Source of the DNA: Actinomycetes bacterium
GTDB lineage: Bacteria; Actinomycetota; Acidimicrobiia; Acidimicrobiales; Palsa-688
Direction: 5' to 3'
NCBI GenBank assembly: GCA_021816565.1
Contig: JAKAXN010000078.1
Coordinates: 1 to 14,362, forward strand
DNA length: 14,362 bases
In this document: one piece after another, positions 7,196 through 13,693 of the stretch
Layout: each line of letters starts with the position of its first letter
Position numbering within the stretch: the stretch's first letter is position 1
The notes under the pieces: model-generated
The model's database searches: none
What the model was told of the DNA's origin: nothing
The model's input: the letters and a program-made list of their open reading frames with translations, nothing else
Translations under genes and position numbers: made by a program

Positions 7196-9111
7196 CCGCT
7201 CTCGACAGCCCCACCCCCGCCGCCGCGGCCAGCCCGGCCGAGGATGCCAGCCGGGCCCTCAAGGCGGCCACCGACCACCTGATCGGCCTGCAGAGCAGCG
7301 ACGGCTGGTGGAAGGCCGAGCTCGAGACCAACGTGACGATGGACGCCGAGGACCTGATGCTCCGCCACTTCCTCGGCATACTCGAGCCCGACCTGGCCGC
7401 CCGGTCCGCCCGGTGGATCCGGGGCAACCAGAAGCCCGACGGCACCTGGGCCACCTTCCACGGCGGCCCCGGGGACCTGTCGGCCACCATCGAGGCCTAC
7501 GTGGCCCTGCGCCTGGCCGGCGACAGCCCCGACGCCGGGCACATGCGGAAGGCCGCAGCATGGGTGCGGTCGCAGGGCGGTATCGCCGCCAGCCGCGTCT
7601 TCACCCGGATCTGGCTGGCGGTGGTCGGCCGCTGGAGCTGGGACGACCTGCCGGTGCTGCCCCCCGAGATCATGTTCCTGCCCCCGAAGGCGCCGCTCAA
7701 CATCTACGACTTCGCCTGCTGGGCCCGCCAGACGGTCGTGGCCCTGACGGTGGTCATGTCGCTGCGCCCGGCCCGGCCGCTGCCTTTCACCCTGGACGAG
7801 CTGGGCACCGAGCGCCCGACCCCCGAGCGTCCGTCGCTCGCCAGCACCGCCGGGCGGTTCCGGGCCCTCGACCGCCTGCTGCACCGCTACGAGGCCCTCC
7901 CCTCGTGGTTCCTCCCCCGCCGGCTCCTGCGCGACGCCGCCATGGCCCGGGCCGAGCGGTGGATCATCCAGCGCCAGGAAGCCGACGGCCTGTGGGGAGG
8001 CATCCAGCCGCCGGTGGTCTACTCGGTCATAGCCCTGCACCTGCTCGGCTATCCGCTCGACCACCCGGTCCTCAAGGCGGCCTTCGACGGCCTCAACGGC
8101 TTCACCATCGAAGACGACAGGGGCCGGCGCATCGAGGCCTGCCAGTCCCCGGTGTGGGACACGGCCCTGGCCGTGGTGGCCCTGTCCGACGCCGGACTGT
8201 CGTCCGATCACCCTTCGATCCGGGACGGGGCCCGCTGGCTGCTCGGCGAGGAGGTCCGGGTCAAAGGCGACTGGGCGGTGCGCCGGCCGGAGCTCGAACC
8301 GGGCGGTTGGGCCTTCGAGTTCGCCAACGACAACTACCCCGACACCGACGACACCGCCGAGGTGGTCATGGCGCTGCGCCGGGCCGCCGGTGCCGACCCG
8401 GACGGGATCGACCAGGCCTGCCGACGGGCGGTGCGCTGGACGGTGGGCATGCAGAGCCGCTCGGGCGGGTGGGGCGCCTTCGACGCCGACAACAGCTCGG
8501 GTCTGGTGGCGGCCCTGCCCTTCTGCGACTTCGGCGAGGTCACCGACCCGCCCTCCGCTGACGTGACCGCCCACATAATCGAGATGCTGGCCGAGGAGCC
8601 GGGGGTCGACCCGGACGTGATGCGTCGCGGCGTCGACTGGCTCTGGGGTCAGCAGGAGCCGGACGGCTCCTGGTTCGGTCGCTGGGGGGTCAACTACCTG
8701 TACGGGACCGGAGCGGCGGTGCCGGCCCTCGTCGCCGCCGGCACGTCCGGATCCGATCCCCGGATCCGTCGGGCCGTGGCCTGGCTCGAGGCCCACCAGA
8801 ACGACGACGGAGGGTGGGGCGAGGACCTGCGCTCCTACGTGGACGAATCCTGGCGGGGCCGGGGCACCTCCACCGCGTCGCAGACGGCGTGGGCCCTGCT
8901 GGCCCTGATCGCCGCCGGCGACGCCCACTCCCCGGCGGCGGAGCGCGGGGTGGAGTGGCTGGTGCGGACCCAGCGGCCCGACGGCACCTGGGACGAGCCC
9001 GAGTTCACGGGTACCGGATTCCCGTGGGACTTCACCATCAACTACCACCTGTACCGGCTGGTGTGGCCGGTGATGGCTCTGGGCCGCTACCTGAAGGGGG
9101 ACCAGAGCTGA
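7192..9111 (+). CDS. shc: Squalene-hopene cyclase
   Basis: Shc cyclises squalene to hopene/hopanol at the membrane face. The 639-aa length matches the family. The catalytic DxDD motif is DTDD at 384-387, close to residues 374-377 of the Alicyclobacillus enzyme. Several QW-type repeats are visible: QSSDGWW (34-40), QKPDGTW (80-86), QEADGLW, QSRSGGW, QQEPDGSW, HQNDDGGW and QRPDGTW (594-600). The C-terminal GFPWDFTINYHLYRLVWP segment is typical. The start is TTG 7192, overlapping the previous stop as TTGA, with GGAG at 7180-7183. The open frame extends further upstream but codes for a low-complexity Arg/Gly stretch and is rejected. The presence of shc with hpnC/D/E fixes the operon as hopanoid synthesis. 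Confidence 0.97.
   Translation: MTALDSPTPAAAASPAEDASRALKAATDHLIGLQSSDGWWKAELETNVTMDAEDLMLRHFLGILEPDLAARSARWIRGNQKPDGTWATFHGGPGDLSATIEAYVALRLAGDSPDAGHMRKAAAWVRSQGGIAASRVFTRIWLAVVGRWSWDDLPVLPPEIMFLPPKAPLNIYDFACWARQTVVALTVVMSLRPARPLPFTLDELGTERPTPERPSLASTAGRFRALDRLLHRYEALPSWFLPRRLLRDAAMARAERWIIQRQEADGLWGGIQPPVVYSVIALHLLGYPLDHPVLKAAFDGLNGFTIEDDRGRRIEACQSPVWDTALAVVALSDAGLSSDHPSIRDGARWLLGEEVRVKGDWAVRRPELEPGGWAFEFANDNYPDTDDTAEVVMALRRAAGADPDGIDQACRRAVRWTVGMQSRSGGWGAFDADNSSGLVAALPFCDFGEVTDPPSADVTAHIIEMLAEEPGVDPDVMRRGVDWLWGQQEPDGSWFGRWGVNYLYGTGAAVPALVAAGTSGSDPRIRRAVAWLEAHQNDDGGWGEDLRSYVDESWRGRGTSTASQTAWALLALIAAGDAHSPAAERGVEWLVRTQRPDGTWDEPEFTGTGFPWDFTINYHLYRLVWPVMALGRYLKGDQS
9094..9100 (+). promoter_or_regulatory. 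Ribosome binding site deciding the hpnG-ispH start
   Basis: AAGGGGG lies seven bases before CTG 9108, which overlaps the shc stop as CTGA. The first ATG in frame (9129) has no ribosome site and would remove the first beta-strand of the HpnG domain (DLIVMAPL). The site therefore favours a non-canonical CTG start. Confidence 0.5.
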
Positions 9112-10613
9112 CGTCCGACCTGATCGTCATGGCCCCGCTGCGTCTCGAGGCGCGCGCCGTCACCCGGGGAGCGCCCGACCTCGACGTGGTGCGCACCGGG
9201 GCCGGCCCGGCCCGGGCGGCGGCGTTCGCCGGGACGCTGGTCTCGTCGCGCCGGCCCAGCGCCGTCGCCGTGGCCGGTGTCGCCGGGGGGCTGCGTCCGG
9301 GTGTCCAGCCCGGGACCATCGTCGTCGCCGACCGGGTCCTGGCCGAGGACGGAACCGTCGTGGCGGTCCTCGAGTCGGCCGGCATCATCGCCGCTGAGCT
9401 GCGTGACCGGGGTGCCCCGGTCACGGTCGGTCCGGTCATCTCCACCGCCAGGCTGGTGGAGGGGGCGGCCCGCCGGGCCGACCTGGCGGCCACCGGGGCG
9501 CTGGCCGTGGACTGCGAGACCGCCTGCCTCCTCGGCGCCCCGTGGGGCGTGCCGGCCGCCGTGGTGCGGGTCATCGCCGACACCCCCGAGCGGGAGCTGC
9601 GGTCGCTGGCCACCTTCAGCGGCGGGGTGAAGGCCCTGAAGGGGCTGAGCGCGGCCGCCCCGGTGCTCTACGGCTGGGGCCGGACCGTCGCCACCCGCCA
9701 AGTGCTCCTGGCCGGCCCCCGGTCGTTCTGCGCCGGGGTGGAGCGGGCCATCGCCACCGTCGAGCGGGCCCTGGAGCGCTACGGCCGCCCGCTCTACGTC
9801 CGGCGCCAGATCGTCCACAACCGCCACGTGGTGCAGGACCTCGAGGAGCGGGGGGCGGTGTTCGTCCAGGAGCTCGACGAGGTCCCGCCCGGTTCCACCG
9901 TGGTCCTGTCCGCCCACGGGGTGGCGCCCGGGGTCCGCCGGGAGGCGGAGGCCCGGGAGCTCACCGTGGTCGACGCCACCTGCCCCCTGGTGGCCAAGGT
10001 GCACCGGGAGGTGCGCCGCTTCGCCGACCGGGGCTACCAGATGGTGCTGATCGGCCACGCCGGCCACGACGAGACCGAGGGAACCCTCGGCGAGTCGGAC
10101 GACATCAGCCTGGTCACCACCGTCGAGGACATCGACAAGCTCGACGTCCGTGATCCCGACCGGCTCGCCTACATCACCCAGACCACCCTGTCGCCTACCG
10201 ACGTGGCCGGCATCGTCTCGGAGCTGTCCGATCGCTACCCGGCCGTGGTCGGCCCCCACGCCGCCGACATCTGCTACGCCACCCAGAACCGCCAGGACGC
10301 GGTGGTGGCCATCGCCGAGGAGTGCGACCTGATGATCGTGGTCGGCTCCTCCAACTCGTCCAACGCGGCCCGCCTGGTCGAGGTGTCCGAACGGGCCGGC
10401 TGCCGGGCCGTCCTGGTAGAGGACGAGAGCGAGCTGCGATTCGAATGGCTGCGCTACGCCGGCACGGTCGGCGTCACCGCCGCCGCCTCCACCCCGCCAC
10501 ATCTCGTCGAGCGGGTCGTCATCGCCCTGCGGGGCGTCGGTGCGCTTTCGGTGGAGACGCGCACCACCCGCACAGAAAACGTCAATTTCCCCCTTCCCAT
10601 GGAGGTTCGATAG
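9108..10613 (+). CDS. hpnG-ispH: Fusion: HpnG adenosylhopane nucleosidase/phosphorylase domain + IspH (HMBPP reductase)
   Basis: One uninterrupted frame of 501 codons holds two enzymes. Residues 1 to ~195 are an HpnG nucleoside-phosphorylase fold: LIVMAPLRLEARAV, VAGGLRPGVQPGTIVVAD, VDCETACLLGA, VRVIADTPE. HpnG removes adenine from adenosylhopane. Residues ~199-501 are a full IspH, the [4Fe-4S] enzyme making IPP and DMAPP from HMBPP. The three cluster cysteines are C208 (SFCAGVERA), C292 (DATCPLV) and C389 (ICYATQNRQ), with spacing close to E. coli C12, C96 and C197. Also present are HNRHVV, SAHGV, HDETEGT and SSNSSNA. Only a few residues link the domains. In-frame GTG codons at 9627, 9663 and 9702 have no ribosome site. 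CTG 9108 is the chosen start; ATG 9129 is the alternative. The stop abuts the hpnH ATG. Confidence 0.9.
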   Translation: MTSDLIVMAPLRLEARAVTRGAPDLDVVRTGAGPARAAAFAGTLVSSRRPSAVAVAGVAGGLRPGVQPGTIVVADRVLAEDGTVVAVLESAGIIAAELRDRGAPVTVGPVISTARLVEGAARRADLAATGALAVDCETACLLGAPWGVPAAVVRVIADTPERELRSLATFSGGVKALKGLSAAAPVLYGWGRTVATRQVLLAGPRSFCAGVERAIATVERALERYGRPLYVRRQIVHNRHVVQDLEERGAVFVQELDEVPPGSTVVLSAHGVAPGVRREAEARELTVVDATCPLVAKVHREVRRFADRGYQMVLIGHAGHDETEGTLGESDDISLVTTVEDIDKLDVRDPDRLAYITQTTLSPTDVAGIVSELSDRYPAVVGPHAADICYATQNRQDAVVAIAEECDLMIVVGSSNSSNAARLVEVSERAGCRAVLVEDESELRFEWLRYAGTVGVTAAASTPPHLVERVVIALRGVGALSVETRTTRTENVNFPLPMEVR

Positions 10614-11618
10614 ATGGGAATCCCCCTACGCCAGAGCGTCAAGATCGGTAGCTACCTGGCCCGCCAGAAGCTGACCGGGCGGGACAAGTTCCCGCTGATC
10701 GTCGAGCTGGAGCCGCTCTTCGCCTGCAACCTGGAGTGCAACGGCTGCGGCAAGATCCAGTACCCCACCGATATCCTGCGCAAGCGCCTGAGCGTGGAGC
10801 AGGCGGTCGGTGCCATCGAGGAGTGCGGCGCCCCGATGGTGTCCATCGCCGGTGGGGAGCCGCTGCTCCACCCCGAGATCGACAAGATCACCAAGGAGCT
10901 CCTCGACCGGGGACGCTTCGTGTACCTGTGCACCAATGCGCTGCTGCTCCAGCGCAAGATCGACCGCTTCGAGCCCCACGACCGCTTCAGCTGGGTGGTG
11001 CACATCGACGGCCTGAGGGAGCGCCACGACGAGTCGGTCAGCCGCGAGGGCACCTTCGACAAGGCGGTGGCGGCCATCAAGCTGGCCAAGGAGAAGGGCT
11101 TCAAGGTCACCACCAACAGCACCTTCTTCAACACCGACTCCCCCAAGACGGTGCGTGAGGTGCTGGACTTCCTCAACGACGAGCTGGAAGTCGACCAGAT
11201 GATGATCTCCCCCGGCTACGCCTACGAGAAGGCCCCTGACCAGGTGCACTTCCTGAGCACCCGGTCCTCCCACGAACTGTTCGCCGAGGCGTTCGCCGAC
11301 GGCAAGCGCAAGCACTGGAGGTTGAACCACAGCCCGCTGTTCCTGGACTTCTTGGAGGGCAAGGTGGAGTTCGAGTGCACTCCCTGGGGTATCCCCAGCT
11401 ACTCGGTGTTCGGCTGGCAGCGGCCGTGCTACCTGATGGCCGACGGCTACACCGAGACCTACAAGGAGCTCATCGAGACCACCGACTGGGACAAGTACGG
11501 CCGGGGCAAGGACCCCCGCTGCGCCAACTGCATGGCCCACTGCGGCTACGAGCCCAGCGCGGTGATGGCGACCACAAAATCCCTGAGGCAATCCATACGG
11601 GCCGCCGTCAGCGCTTAA
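10614..11618 (+). CDS. hpnH: HpnH, radical SAM adenosylhopane synthase
   Basis: HpnH uses a 5'-deoxyadenosyl radical to join adenosine to diploptene, giving adenosylhopane, the first step of side-chain building. The 334-aa protein has the radical SAM cluster motif CNLECNGC (C38, C42, C45) and the SAM-binding IAGGEP (78-83). A C-terminal CANCMAHC motif (C303, C306, C310) lies in the HpnH-type C-terminal domain and may bind a second metal or zinc. The ATG directly follows the stop of hpnG-ispH, with GGAGG at 10601-10605, eight bases upstream. Two iron-sulfur enzymes (IspH and HpnH) are therefore translated back to back. The hpnO start follows 11 bases after the stop. Confidence 0.96.
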   Translation: MGIPLRQSVKIGSYLARQKLTGRDKFPLIVELEPLFACNLECNGCGKIQYPTDILRKRLSVEQAVGAIEECGAPMVSIAGGEPLLHPEIDKITKELLDRGRFVYLCTNALLLQRKIDRFEPHDRFSWVVHIDGLRERHDESVSREGTFDKAVAAIKLAKEKGFKVTTNSTFFNTDSPKTVREVLDFLNDELEVDQMMISPGYAYEKAPDQVHFLSTRSSHELFAEAFADGKRKHWRLNHSPLFLDFLEGKVEFECTPWGIPSYSVFGWQRPCYLMADGYTETYKELIETTDWDKYGRGKDPRCANCMAHCGYEPSAVMATTKSLRQSIRAAVSA

Positions 11619-11629
11619 CTTGTAGGCCC

Positions 11630-13000
11630 ATGGGGTTCGATCTGCCTGGTTTGATTGCGGCTCGGGGCGGCGAGGGGGCTGATCTCTGGGCCAAGTACCT
11701 GAATCCCCAGACGGCCAAAGTGCTGCGTTCCATCGGTTTCGACCGCCAGTGGGTCCGGGCCGAGGGCCCCTACCTGTGGGACGGCAGCGGCGAGCGCTAC
11801 CTGGACTGGCTGGCCGGCTTCGGGGTGTTCGGGCTGGGGCGCAACCACCCGGTGGTGCGCAAGGCCATCCACGACGTCCTCGACGCCGACCTGGCCGATC
11901 TGGTCAAGATGGACACCCCGCTGCTGGCCGGGCTGCTGGGCGAGGCCCTCATCAAGAGGGCCGCGTACCTGGACCGGGTGTATCTGTGCAACAGCGGCAC
12001 CGAGGCGGTGGAGACAGCCCTCAAGTTCGCCCGCTACGCCACCGGCCGGGGCCGGGTCCTGTACTGCTCCCACGCCTACCACGGCCTCACCGCCGGCTCG
12101 CTGTCGGTCAACGGCGGGTCGGACTTCCGGGAGGGTTTCGGCCCGCTGCTGCCCGGAACGCTGATCCCCTTCGGGGACCTCGACGCCCTGCGCCGGGAGC
12201 TGGTGGCCGGTGACGTGGCGGCGCTGATCGTCGAGCCGGTCCAGGGCAAGGGTGTCCAGGTCGCCCCGCCCGGCTACCTGGCCGGGGCGGCCGAGCTGCT
12301 CCACGCCCAGGGCGCGCTGCTGATCTGCGACGAGGTCCAGAGCGGCCTGGGCCGGTCCGGGAAGTTCTTCAGCTTCGAGTACGACGGGGTCCACCCCGAC
12401 CTGGTGACGGTGGCCAAGACCCTCTCCGGGGGGGTGGCCCCGGTGGCCGCCACCCTCGGCACCGAGCGAGTCTTCTCCAAGGTGTACTCCTCCATGACCA
12501 GGGTGCTGGTGCACGACACCACCTACAGCCACAACAACACCGGGGCGGCGGCCGGGCTGGCCGCGCTGGCCGTGCTCGACGACGAGGGCCTCATCGCCAA
12601 CGCCGCAGAGCGGGGTGCCGAGCTGACGGCCGCGCTGCGCCGCATGGCGGAGGAGTACGAGTTCATCACCGACGTCCGGGGTCGGGGCCTCATGATCGGC
12701 ATCGAGTTCGGGATGCCCCAGTCGCTCCGGCTTCGGGCCCGCTACGCCCCGCTCAGCGCGGCCCGCAAGGGCCTGTTCACCCAGATCGTGGTGTGCGCCC
12801 TGTTCGACCAGCACCGCATCCTGACCCAGACGGCCGGCGACCACATGGACGTGCTGAAGCTCCTGCCGCCGCTGGTCACCACCGGTGAGGACATCGAATG
12901 GTTCGTGACCGCCTTCCGGTCGGTGATGGATTCGGTGTCGGGCAGCTCCCGGCCCATCTGGCAATTCGCCAAGGGCCTGACCCGGGCCGTCGGCGGGTGA
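11630..13000 (+). CDS. hpnO: HpnO-type class III aminotransferase (PLP), hopanoid side-chain amination
   Basis: This 456-aa protein is a fold-type I, class III (ornithine/acetylornithine-like) aminotransferase. NSGTEAVE (S122-G123-T124) binds the PLP phosphate, LICDEVQSG carries D234 for the pyridine nitrogen, and VAKTLSGG holds the Schiff-base lysine K263. TYSHNNTG near 302-309 completes the active-site set. In hopanoid clusters this enzyme aminates the opened ribosylhopane, giving aminobacteriohopanetriol; that role is assigned from context and resemblance. The ATG at 11630 has only a weak upstream AGG. The frame is open further upstream inside hpnH, but those codons overlap hpnH and show no family residues. 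It is the last gene of the operon; about 80 bases separate it from infA. Confidence 0.9.
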   Translation: MGFDLPGLIAARGGEGADLWAKYLNPQTAKVLRSIGFDRQWVRAEGPYLWDGSGERYLDWLAGFGVFGLGRNHPVVRKAIHDVLDADLADLVKMDTPLLAGLLGEALIKRAAYLDRVYLCNSGTEAVETALKFARYATGRGRVLYCSHAYHGLTAGSLSVNGGSDFREGFGPLLPGTLIPFGDLDALRRELVAGDVAALIVEPVQGKGVQVAPPGYLAGAAELLHAQGALLICDEVQSGLGRSGKFFSFEYDGVHPDLVTVAKTLSGGVAPVAATLGTERVFSKVYSSMTRVLVHDTTYSHNNTGAAAGLAALAVLDDEGLIANAAERGAELTAALRRMAEEYEFITDVRGRGLMIGIEFGMPQSLRLRARYAPLSAARKGLFTQIVVCALFDQHRILTQTAGDHMDVLKLLPPLVTTGEDIEWFVTAFRSVMDSVSGSSRPIWQFAKGLTRAVGG

Positions 13001-13033
13001 CCAACGGCCGGCGCCGAGATGCGCGCGAACCCG

Positions 13034-13039
13034 TAGAAT
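13034..13039 (+). promoter_or_regulatory. infA: Candidate -10 box of infA
   Basis: TAGAAT (13034-13039) is a good -10 match (5/6 to TATAAT) in otherwise GC-rich DNA. It is followed by a purine start region near 13045. No convincing -35 is seen 16-19 bases upstream. It would give infA a promoter separate from the hopanoid operon. Confidence 0.4.
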
Positions 13040-13089
13040 GGTGAGGATGAGTTCCGGCTGGCCCCACGGCCGCCCGTATGAGAGGAGTA

Positions 13090-13317
13090 GTGCTGGCTCA
13101 AGGTAAGGAGGACGCCATCGTGCTGGAAGGCACGGTGAGCGAGGCCCTCAAGAACGCCATGTTCAAGGTCCAGCTGGCCAACGGTCACGAGGTCCTGGCC
13201 CACAACTCCGGCAAGATGCGGATGAACCGCATCAGGGTCCTGCCGGGAGACAAGGTCCAGGTCGAGATCAGCCCCTACGACCTGACCCGGGGCCGCATCA
13301 CCTACCGCTACAAGTAG
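13090..13317 (+). CDS. infA: Translation initiation factor IF-1
   Basis: IF-1 binds the 30S A site during translation initiation. The sequence is a complete single S1-like OB fold with hallmark segments [45 protein letters not shown] and the C-terminal [15 protein letters not shown]. The residue after LAH is Asn where many bacteria have Ile or Thr. The start is ambiguous. ATG 13078 gives 79 aa but has no ribosome site. GTG 13090 gives 75 aa with AGAGG (13081-13085) four bases upstream, nearest the usual 72-73 aa. CTG 13093 would also fit the spacing. No rpmJ/rpsM follows, unlike the usual actinobacterial ribosomal cluster; a terminator-like hairpin comes next. Confidence 0.93.
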   Translation: MLAQGKEDAIVLEGTVSEALKNAMFKVQLANGHEVLAHNSGKMRMNRIRVLPGDKVQVEISPYDLTRGRITYRYK

Positions 13318-13363
13318 CCCGCAAACCCCCGCCGGCCGGGCCGGACCGGGATCCAGACGATGG

Positions 13364-13388
13364 GAGCGCCGCCCGGGGGGCGGCGCTC
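13364..13388. terminator. Strong bidirectional hairpin between infA and the convergent minus-strand gene
   Basis: GAGCGCCGCC (13364-13373) pairs perfectly with GGCGGCGCTC (13379-13388) around the 5-base loop CGGGG. It lies 47 bases after the infA stop and overlaps the stop codon of the minus-strand small gene. No U-tract follows on either strand. U-less hairpins of this kind are common at gene ends in GC-rich actinobacteria. Confidence 0.65.
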
Positions 13389-13656
13389 AGTCGTCCTCGG
13401 CCGGATCGGCCAGGAGGCCGTTGGCGGCCGCCAGGGCCGTCCCGGCCCGGACGGCTTCCTCGTAGACCGCGGTCAGGTGGCGCATGGCCACGTTCGGGTC
13501 GAAGGCCAGCGGCGGCGCCCCCAGGGACCGGACCAGGACGCCGGGCTCGGGGGTGGGCCGGATGCTGGTGGTCGCCTCGGCGGGCTGGTAGTCAGCCCCC
13601 CAGAAACGCTGCTCCGCCAGCCGGCGCGACGCCGCCGGTCGCCTGCGCTTGCTCAC
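13387..13656 (-). CDS. Small protein of unknown function downstream of a SNF2 helicase
   Basis: I do not recognise this 89-aa protein. It has a very basic N-terminus (MSKRRRPAASRR), a proline-rich middle (SIRPTPEPGV) and a helical, alanine-rich C-terminal half ending in acidic residues (LLADPAEDD). There is no membrane segment and no cysteine. The start is GTG at 13654-13656, with AAGGAG five bases upstream on the minus strand. It begins 37 bases after the helicase gene stop, so the two are probably co-transcribed. The basic tail could contact nucleic acid, but that is a guess. It ends within the strong hairpin. Confidence 0.7.
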   Translation of the reverse strand: MSKRRRPAASRRLAEQRFWGADYQPAEATTSIRPTPEPGVLVRSLGAPPLAFDPNVAMRHLTAVYEEAVRAGTALAAANGLLADPAEDD

Positions 13657-13693
13657 CGCCGCTCCTTCCCGGACGGGTGGCCGGACCGGCCGG

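Noticed and set aside
7171..9048. 625-codon open frame on the minus strand opposite shc
   Set aside because: It mirrors a gene with clear DxDD and QW motifs. Its product is Gly/Pro/Val/Arg/His-rich low complexity, as expected for antisense frames in GC-rich DNA.
9087..10502. 471-codon minus-strand frame opposite hpnG-ispH
   Set aside because: Shadow of the IspH/HpnG coding strand; no recognisable domain, composition dominated by Gly, Asp, His and Val.
11615..12964. 449-codon minus-strand frame opposite hpnO
   Set aside because: Antisense shadow of a clear PLP aminotransferase.
13105..13122. AAGGAGG followed by GTG 13120 as the infA start
   Set aside because: The spacing is good, but this would remove the conserved KEDAI segment of IF-1. 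The SD-like bases are simply the Lys-Glu codons (AAG GAG) and the first base of the Asp codon.
13332..13344. CCGGCC-G-GGCCGG as a terminator stem
   Set aside because: The single-base loop is too tight for a full stem, and the much better hairpin at 13364-13388 lies just downstream.
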